Source of the DNA: Reticulitermes speratus
Taxonomy: Eukaryota > Arthropoda > Insecta > Blattodea > Rhinotermitidae
Assembly: GCA_021186555.1 (NCBI GenBank)
Contig: JAJKFL010000004.1
Coordinates: forward strand, 21,976,406-22,040,405
DNA length: 64,000 nt
Direction of reading: 5' to 3'
Shown in pieces: positions 56,794 through 64,000 of this stretch. The translations under genes were made by a program, and so were the position numbers. Numbering within the stretch: position 1 is the first letter of the stretch; each line of letters starts with the position of its first letter. Below the pieces are notes generated by a model. That model saw only the letters and a list, made by a program, of their open reading frames with translations, ran no database searches and was not told the DNA's origin.

Positions 56794-57030
56794 CTATGAA
56801 GACATGAAGGCGTGGAGGTGTATCTCCGTCCATTCGTAGTTTCGGCAGTAGATGGAGCTAGTGGACAGCTTTACACTGCAGCCGCTTAACGCTCGGGAAA
56901 AAAGAACGATTCGTTTTGGATAGGATGCTGGATGGGTCCCTGAGTCGATCGTTCTCGTGCCTAAGATGATGAGAAAAATCTCTTGCAATGTGTTGCCACT
57001 ACCGGGAATCGAGCTCCGATTTCTCTATCG
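56794..57030 (-). repeat. SINE-C2 copy, diverged
   Basis: Reverse copy: gacatgaaggcgtggaggtg, gcagtagatggagctagtgg, gcagccgcttaacgctcggg, then gaatcgagctcc at the head side. Confidence 0.7.
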
Positions 57031-57071
57031 TCTTTGTCATACGTTTTTCACTGTACTAATGGAATTGTCCA

Positions 57072-57334
57072 GCCGATCCCAGTGGCCGCGCGGTCTAAGG
57101 CGTGGGTCTACGGCCGCTCGCTTACTGGGATTATGAGTTCGAATCCCGCCTAGGGCATGGATGTCTGTCTCTTGTGAGTGTTGTGTGTTGTCAGGTAGAG
57201 GTCTCTGCGACGGGCTGGTCACTCGTCCAGAGGAGTCCTACCGAGTGTGGTGTGTCTAAGAAGTGTGTTCATGAAGCCTCGAAAAATGAGGCGGCCTTGG
57301 CCCCCAAGGGGCTGTCGAGCAATTGAAAAAAAAA
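57072..57334 (+). repeat. SINE-B, full-length, with target duplication
   Basis: 263 bp with 13-bp duplications (atggaattgtcca at 57059-57071; atggcattgtcca at 57335-57347, one mismatch). tRNA-like head with ggccgcgcggtctaaggcg and the B box gagttcgaatcccgc, then tctcttgtgagtgttgtgtg, a GC-rich middle and an A-tail. Confidence 0.93.
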
Positions 57335-57347
57335 ATGGCATTGTCCA

Positions 57348-58339
57348 GGCTCCATACAGCATAGAAGTTTGCAAGTATATTGCTAGCGATTGTAATGTTT
57401 CATATGAATGGAGCAGGTTCGTTGGAGTCAAGGTGAGTCGCGTACGAACTAGGAGCAACATCTAAATCAACTAAATCTTTGTGCTTGTACTGGAGTGAGT
57501 CTCTTGCATGCTAAATGTACGAGTAGAATGCAAGTTCAGGACGGCATGTTGATTGGGGAGTGACCAAACTGAAGCTAGCTGTCTGCATAGAGTAGGACAA
57601 CATTTCAAATGCGTTCCTGAAAGGGCTTTATTGCATACGAAAAATTTAGCTGTGACAAGACCAGCGTGTCTGGACAACGTTTGTGAACGTTCAGGATAAA
57701 ATATGATTTCTGCATACTTTGCAGAAGAGTCACAATTATTAACACACGGATATTTTAATGGATATGTCTAACACGTTTTATCGTATCAGTAAAAATTAAT
57801 TTAATATATCACTGGCGTACCTAGGTTTTTTTGGCGCCCGAAGCGACTCATCACAATGGCCATCCGTAAGACAGATTATGAGCTTTAAAAAAAGTCACAA
57901 TCACTTATCGAATTTCCTTCTATTTACCTTAGTAATTTAAGATTTTTTGAGCGCAGAAGATCAGATTTTTGTATTTAAAATGTTAAATTTGCCGCATTTT
58001 GGACTATGCCGCGTCACTCGCCCCCCTCCCCCGTCGCCCAATCTGGCTACAACCCTGTATCGTACTAATCACCGAATTCTGATCGCTTGGAGAAATAAAC
58101 GTATAAACTGTACCCCGAATGAGTTATCCAGTGTCGCTAAAGTAGCTCAAATGCCTGCGGATGAAGTAGACGCAGCTATGTATAAAGCTCGTGCAAGCGA
58201 CAGGGTCGTATGTAACTAGTCACTGTATTGTATATTATAATCTAAAGACTTTTGGCCATTTGCCTATTAAATTTCGTAGTTTGTCGCGTGTGACACCAAC
58301 TTTGTACGTCATGATATAGTTCGAGATTCCTTACATTAA
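57348..58339. other. no gene seen
   Basis: It contains cactggcgtacctagg at about 57811, reminiscent of a hAT-type end, but no inverted partner was found. The 90-codon frame 57947-58219 has no recognisable motif. Confidence 0.4.
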
Positions 58340-58399
58340 TATGCGTAAAGCGATGTCTGAATCAGTCTGTCATGTCAGAGATGAGAAATGCACACGAAG

Positions 58400-58475
58400 G
58401 TTTGGTCAGAGAACCTGGACGGAATAGACCGTTTGTGAGACCTAGGCGTAAATGGCTGGATGTACAGAATGGCCG
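58400..58475 (+). pseudogene. LINE C-terminal fragment
   Basis: A short frame GRNRPFVRPRRKWLDVQNG is homologous to the [13 protein letters not shown] region of the LINE at 51695-52500. Flanking bases (tgtcatgtcagagatgaga) also resemble it. Otherwise eroded. Confidence 0.55.
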
Positions 58476-58810
58476 AAAAGTCACCTGCCCTGTTACTAAA
58501 ACGTAGACTAAAATGCGGTCAACTGATTTTGGCCACACTGCGTTGTCATGAATGTCAAAGTGGTGGTGTTTCCTGGTTTCGTCTGACATAGGTCTGGGTT
58601 CAGTGGCAGTCTCTTGTAATGAACACGTTTGAGATTTGTGAAAGGTTGGGCATATCGTGAACAACTAAGCGACTGCCAGTTTCTGAAGAATTAGTAGAAT
58701 TAGTTTTTATGTGATTGCTGTATATCCCTGTTGTTCGGAAGTGCATGATCACATAATGAGTGTAATAGGACCTAAGCGAATTATTTTTCCTGTAAATGAA
58801 CACTGGCGAT

Positions 58811-58955
58811 GAATGTTACGTCGTGTAGGCTGGTGGAAATTTACTAGCATATGGGAGGAACCTATTACCTCCACCTACATTGTAGATGAATGAAGGCCAA
58901 CTGCTCCTCCGAAACGTCGTTAAATATGTGCCGGATTGCACGGCATCAAAACCCA
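58811..58955. repeat. foldback-family element, diverged
   Basis: The left arm gttacgtcgtgtaggctggt pairs imperfectly with the inverse of ccggattgcacggcatcaaa. The centre carries gatgaatgaaggcc, ctcctcc, GAAAC, GTCG, as in the other family members. Confidence 0.65.
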
Positions 58956-61369
58956 AAGGACAGTACTTCTCTTACTCACAGCTGTGAACATCAATCACGC
59001 AAAGCGTTTTCTATTATATATACGCTTATTTTATAAAGTAATACTAATTGTGAGATTACGAATGAAAGCGTACTGTTTCAAAAGAAGCTGTAGTATGTCC
59101 TTTATTACTGTACTCTTTCGTTCAGACTTTTAGTCTCATTATACACCGTCTCCATCAAACAACAATGGACCGCATGGTGTCATAACAGAGCGGAGGCAGG
59201 GTTAGTGTTTTTGGCTGAAAAATAATGGGAAATCAGTCGGCCAAGATGACTGATAGAACAAAAAAGACACAGCGGAGTTCTTGATTCATTTCTCATAACC
59301 CTTCTGTCTGCCCAGTACGTATTAAACACCAGTCTGTTCCGGCCCCATAATTGCCTTGAGAATTGTTATCATAATTACTAATGCGTTATTTTCCCCTATA
59401 TTGTCGAAAATGTGCAAAGGATTGAGTGTTCCTCCCCCTAGGAAGAGGGAGTTGTTGGAATTCCAAGGTTTTTTTTATTTTTTGCGAAGAGAAAGTTGAT
59501 ACTTTAGCCGTAAAATATAAATGACCAGTTTAGCCCTTCATGAATGTCTTCAGCACAACTGAAAGTTTTAACTTTCATAAAAGCGTTATTATACCGTGTT
59601 TTGATATTTAATAGCCCTGTAGCCGTTCAAAGATGTGTGGTAACTTACTCATTAAACACATATTAATTCAATCCGGGATAACAAAAAGAATGTGTATTGA
59701 CGATTGGAAGGTCTTCCATGCTACCGCGCGCAATCTTCCTGTTTGGGTGTAGGCTACTTACAAAATAGGCAGCAGATGTTGCTTGTTACAATACTTAACA
59801 ATTTCCAAATTTGCGTGACGTAATTTCAGGTTCGAAAACTTTGCTGAATCGTCGCTAGTAATTGACATGGTGACATATTAAATTATGCCAGACTTCAAGG
59901 CTGACAACTAACAAGAAACTTGTATTCAAAACACACAATTCCTTCACTGTGCTCTTGTAAGTGGGAGATTAAAGTTTCTGGCGTTTGAACGGCTGATGTG
60001 AGAAACATGTATCCTTGTGTGTCCGGCTGCTAATTATCTCCGGATTATTATTGTTAATAACAACGACGCTGTTATGTTCTCAGTCTGTGTCTACTGTTTG
60101 ATGTCTTACCGAATAATGGCTGTATATAGACATGGAAATTTTCATACCCGGTCGTGCGCCTACATGTCCAAAGTCGATTGCAAAAGTTTTGGTGGCCAGA
60201 TTTAACTGTTTGTTTGGGCGAGCCGAATGTTGTCAACGGTAGCTTTTCAGTGCCATTCCTGCCAAAATAGGCGTAAGTTCATCGAAACTGAAGGGCGAGA
60301 CGCGACTGCCATATATATGACGTTTAGCTTGGACCAGTTACATGTAGACTATAATAGGTGAGTCGGAAAGGAAAATTGCACCCAAAAATGGCGCACGGAT
60401 TTGTCCTTATTTTCATGTGCCGCTCCAGTGACACAGTAGATCAATAATGTTGGTTCTAGGTTGTCAGAATTATTAGTAATAGGCATGCTATTGCGTCATT
60501 CCTACGGCAGAGGAAGTAATACGACGTTTCTGAGCATACAGAAATGCTTTCCGAAACCAAAGGAACCTACGAGCACACAGATAAGAACCCTGACTCAGCA
60601 TGAAAGCACAGGCATACAGTGCGGTGGAGTTGATGTTGCCTGCATGTGTTCTCCGCTGTTGGAAACGACCTACAATTAAATGTACCTGCTTGGCTGTTGG
60701 CGCAAAAATGCCGCACCCGAGATCCTTCCTATATAATGGCAACAGGGCGCATGAGTTGTCTTCCCTTGCTCTTACGTGACAACCTGGGTGTCTGTTTCAT
60801 GATTAATTGCAGCGGAATTTTTATTCGATTATAATCAAAAGGCAGTATTGACTTTATAGTTTCTTTGTCTTCTGCTTAAAATCTTATACCTTTTCTTCTT
60901 CATCCTCCTCATTGTCCTTTCTACAGACCCTGGCCGCCTATAATCTGACATGTTTTAGTAAATTTTCTGCAGACGAAAAAGCTGCCATTTGTTTCCTACC
61001 TTAATAATCCATGCCCCGGCTGGGATTCGAACACATCATTACCCTCATTATTTTGAACTACCTGAAACGGCGAGGGGAACTCTTCAAGGTCGATGATTTG
61101 GATGATAACAGAATGAAGATAATTTTAGGACAAGCCCAAAAACACGTGGATTCTGAGCAAATCGCCCACATATCAGCTTTGCCTAATATTAAGCCCATAG
61201 GCTGTTTCAACTGTCCGAGATTCCAGTCCGGTTGCGATTGATGGATGTTTTCACACGGGAATGATACTGTGCAAAACGAAGTAGTTCGTGCGATATATTC
61301 TATTATCGTACTGGCGGGTGGACTTCCGGACATTAATTGAACTTGAGTTCACGGCGTGTCGTGTCAAGG
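58956..61369. other. no gene identified
   Basis: Mostly unique-looking. At 61013-61034 ccccggctgggattcgaaca is a B-box-like relic of a tRNA-derived repeat. The plus frame after it (61072-61241, ELFKVDDLDDNRMKIILGQA and on) looks less random than most but has no recognisable family; possible eroded coding DNA. Confidence 0.35.
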
Positions 61370-61439
61370 TACTGCTTAGGGACCTAGAGATGATTCTTAT
61401 GTCGGTCAGTATTACTGGACGCACAAATGGTAAATGGCG

Positions 61440-61560
61440 ATGGTCACGAGGTTGATACTTCTCCTTGAAGTTGGATACAGCAATGAACTTCGAAACGTCG
61501 GCAATACAACAAACATCTACACGGCCCCACGACTCCAAATACAGGACTTTAGCACCGAGA
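61440..61560. repeat. foldback-family arm
   Basis: A stem gaagtt/aacttc precedes GAAAC and GTCGGC (61483-61507), followed by acatctacacggccccacga, a variant of the family's terminal motif. The CTGANGA box is not preserved. Confidence 0.5.
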
Positions 61561-61620
61561 AGTCGTGAGAATCTGAAAATTGTTTGTTTAGTTGTTATTG
61601 CCGATTAACTCTTCCGGTTT

Positions 61621-61743
61621 AATAAAATGTTCTCGGGCTAGCAACCGCGTCGTGTCCGATGACGAGGACAGGTGGTCCTTGAAACGTTGGTTTACTCGCC
61701 ATTGAACCACATGACGCCGTTGCTAACCCGAGAATATTTTATT
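61621..61743. mobile_element. 123-bp inverted-repeat element with hammerhead-like centre
   Basis: Terminal arms of 25 bp (aataaaatgttctcgggcta plus gcaac and its inverse) match at 23 positions (61621-61645 and 61719-61743). The inside reads CCGATGA, cg, AGGAC-aggtg-GTCCT, t, GAAAC, GTTGG (61656-61690), again in hammerhead-like order with two departures from consensus. The shortest complete-looking member. Confidence 0.85.
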
Positions 61744-62558
61744 GAATTTAGTCGCCGTGAAGACTTTAAGTTATACATCTTCCAGTTTACTTTGCTTCCT
61801 ATTGTGCATGTTCACTTTTAGACGCTAAGATTGTCGCCAGCACCATTCAAAATGCAAATTCATAACCTGAACACGTGGTATTTAAAATAAATAATAAGCA
61901 TAACCAACTGTCCTTATTTGCCGTCTTGTTTTGCCGTGCCATATTTTGCCACGTAAAAGGAAATTGAATTTATTGTGTATTGAGAGGTCTAAATTGTAAA
62001 GCATTGTTCCGGCAATGTAAATTCTTCCGTAAGAAGAGTTTTGAGTGCTTGTGAAGGACAGCGGGGGCTTAGGTAACTGTGGTGTGGTGGGTGGGTGGCC
62101 ACTCTCCATTCCTGCTGTAGTTTGCCCACCCAAGGCGGAGTATAGTGTTACCTACTGGATTTTAAACCTTCAAACATCTTCGTTTTAGAACGGCAAAGGA
62201 CCCTAAATATAGAATCAGTTCTCGTTAGATCTCTTCGTCAGAGTTAAAAGTTTATAAGATTGTATTATCCGGCATTTTACAAGAAAGACGAGAAAGAAAT
62301 CATAAAAAAATGGCCAGTGGCAGCCAAGAATGGGGAAGCACGCAGCTATTCTTACTGCTCTCAGCTCTGAAAATACAAATATGCTGTTGTTTTTACGTGG
62401 AGGGGGGGGGGGGGGAGGTTCCACACATCCTATAGCTGCAGAAATTCGCATAAGTACCTAGTGATCTAAAACGCACTCTTTGTTTGCCAGTTGATACAGC
62501 TTCCAGAAATACACACACACGTGCTAGCTTTCGCAGCGGCGTAGCTGAGGATTTCGTT
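61744..62558. other. no gene; poly(G) run
   Basis: Contains a G-run at about 62403-62415. Short frames only. Confidence 0.45.
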
Positions 62559-62708
62559 CTTCGGGGACATGACGCAGTGTCTGTGGGTAATCGGATCCCG
62601 ACCTTTCGAAGCAACGTCATGTCCTCATCTTTAAAATTCGGTAGGTTCTAAAATATTAGGACACTACGTTGTCTCGAAACTTCGGTATCACGGCGTCATA
62701 GCCCAGAA
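62559..62708. repeat. foldback-family element
   Basis: The left arm ggggacatgacgcagtgtct, then gtgggtaatcgg and cccgacctttcgaa, pairs imperfectly with the inverse of ctcgaaacttcggtatcacg plus gcgtcatagcccag. GAAAC is kept; the CTGANGA box is lost. Confidence 0.75.
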
Positions 62709-64000
62709 AAACGGAATTCTCTAAAATACACTTTTATTGGAGCATACTTAAATCCGAGACTGAACCGCCCCGCATTTTTCTTATTCCTCCTATTGCCAAA
62801 TATTGTGAAGTTTCCAAAATAGGATGTTCCCATGAAATATATAAGACGCCCTTACAAATAAAATATCGTTTGACAAATATAACTATGCGTGCGAAGTTCA
62901 CTAACTCACTGTAACAGTTGTCCCTAATTCGAGCTAAGTTTTTAAAAAAAGCTAGCTGGCTGCAGATGTAAGACTGGCGGACCGCGGGTTTTTCATGACT
63001 GTTGTGTCAGAAGCCATTCGGAAGGAAAGCACAAAGATACGAGCCTACGTATGCACGACGATATTGTATTGACTAGGAGCTCACCGCAGGAACTACAGGA
63101 TGCATTCAGCGACGGAAGGGAATGTTGGGAAGCAGTGAATTTCAGATAAATAAAGAAAAGATGAACATATTCAGGAAAGGACAAGGCAGCCCCCTGCAAA
63201 TAGTATACAAATGAACACAAAGTCAAGTTAGCGCCATCGAGTAATTACATAAGCATCACGCTCCAGATGACTTATAGGCCTACTCGAACGGTATCCGCAA
63301 TAAGAACTAGGCAAGGAATAAGACGCACGGAATTATTATTCCTGTACATTGTAACGGATCTGTGCATACTAAGGATAGCCTTGGCGCTGATCTGTGGTTT
63401 GTAGTTGGTATAGCCCCACTTAACAGAAAGTAACCTCATTGTGTTAGAAAATGTGAAGACAGGCCCTGCAACACTCACACACACACCATCGCGGGTAAGT
63501 CGTGGCCCAGGAGACTCTGCTACTGGAGGACTTTTGGCAGAACCTGCTGCTGCCATCCATTGAGTCCTGTAACGGTGTAGTGGATGAAAGAAAACAAGTG
63601 ACAATTTTTATTCGACAGATGCAGCGACGGTGCGGCAACGTTCTCTCTGAAGGCTGGCACCACAAGAATGGCAGTCTGGGGCTGTCGTCATAAGACCTCT
63701 GAGGCAGGACGCTTCCACCTCTGAGGAGAATTATTTGCTGTGTGAGGGACCGTGTGGTAGACACGACATCCTAGACTGCAAAAATAGAACACGATCGTTG
63801 ACTGACTACGCCATAGACGTGTGTGAGCTCAGCGTTTTGGAGGATATACCCCTATGTACATTCCCGCCACATCTCTTGTCAGAGCCGTAAGTTGATTCGG
63901 CACTGTAACATACTTATAGGAACCTGATACGGCTTACATGAAGGCTACACATGAGATGATGGAGGGTTGAGGGATGAAGTGGGGAATGCAGCGTAATGCA
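62709..64000. other. no gene identified
   Basis: Unique-looking sequence to the window edge. Overlapping frames at 63444-63764 (minus) and 63502-63693 (plus) lie in a GC-richer patch (63480-63720), but neither has a recognisable motif. Confidence 0.4.

Noticed and set aside
57811..57830. hAT end (cactggcgtacctagg)
   Set aside because: It resembles a hAT start but no inverted partner or 8-bp duplication could be found.
63444..63764. Coding exon in the GC-richer patch near the right edge
   Set aside because: Both strands are open over part of it, neither has a recognisable motif, and no clear splice sites frame it.

Overview
The window reads as a gene-poor stretch of a large, repeat-rich arthropod nuclear genome, most likely an insect. 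Blattodea (cockroach or termite) is my best guess from the look of the dispersed LINE and SINE families; it is not proven here. There is no operon-like gene packing. Almost every open frame is short and random or lies inside a repeat. The only intact long coding sequence is a 351-codon mariner transposase (27014-28069) inside a complete element with terminal inverted repeats and TA target duplications (26809-28141). The only host-gene signal I can support is a candidate RNA polymerase II promoter with a first exon and splice donor at 55853-56225 (+), whose downstream exons would lie beyond the right edge.

Layout. 1-9.4 kb: AT-rich sequence with SINE copies and a pogo/Tigger-like element (5850-6595) split by a SINE. 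9.4-13.3 kb: an internally deleted LINE that moved as a unit (9428-9893), a hammerhead-like motif (12190-12226) and a broken PIF/Harbinger transposase (12740-13116). 13.3-25 kb: SINEs, LINE 3' ends, foldback elements and a striking composite SINE (24313-25107). 26-33 kb: tandem repeats, the intact mariner, a hAT MITE with perfect 8-bp target duplications (28985-29462), a hammerhead-like foldback (30165-30331) and a pogo-like MITE carrying a dimeric SINE (32026-32756). 33-45 kb: mostly unique AT-rich DNA with microsatellites, MITEs and foldbacks. 45-53 kb: decayed non-LTR reverse transcriptases, a full-length SINE-A (47959-48266), a 229-bp near-perfect inverted repeat (49016-49244), and a mariner C-terminal remnant beside a LINE fragment. 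53-64 kb: a Tigger-like TIR element, the candidate promoter and first exon, and more foldbacks.

Names used here: SINE-A (tRNA-like head containing gcgcagttggttgag, pyrimidine-rich tail), SINE-B (head containing ggccgcgcggtctaagg, poly(A) tail), SINE-C (head containing gatagcgtagtc; C2 is a diverged subfamily), SINE-D (head containing ttagcacgcctgctt). All are inserted with 11-15 bp target duplications where these can be seen, which fits mobilisation by a LINE endonuclease.

Most interesting: (1) two SINE loci in which modules are joined exactly at tRNA position 58/59-60 of the B box, suggesting reverse-transcriptase stalling at a modified A58 followed by template switching; (2) a dispersed family of inverted-repeat elements whose centre has the topology of a type I hammerhead ribozyme (CUGANGA, stem II, GAAAC, short stem III), resembling Penelope-like element termini; (3) the intact mariner; (4) the 9428-9893 mini-LINE.
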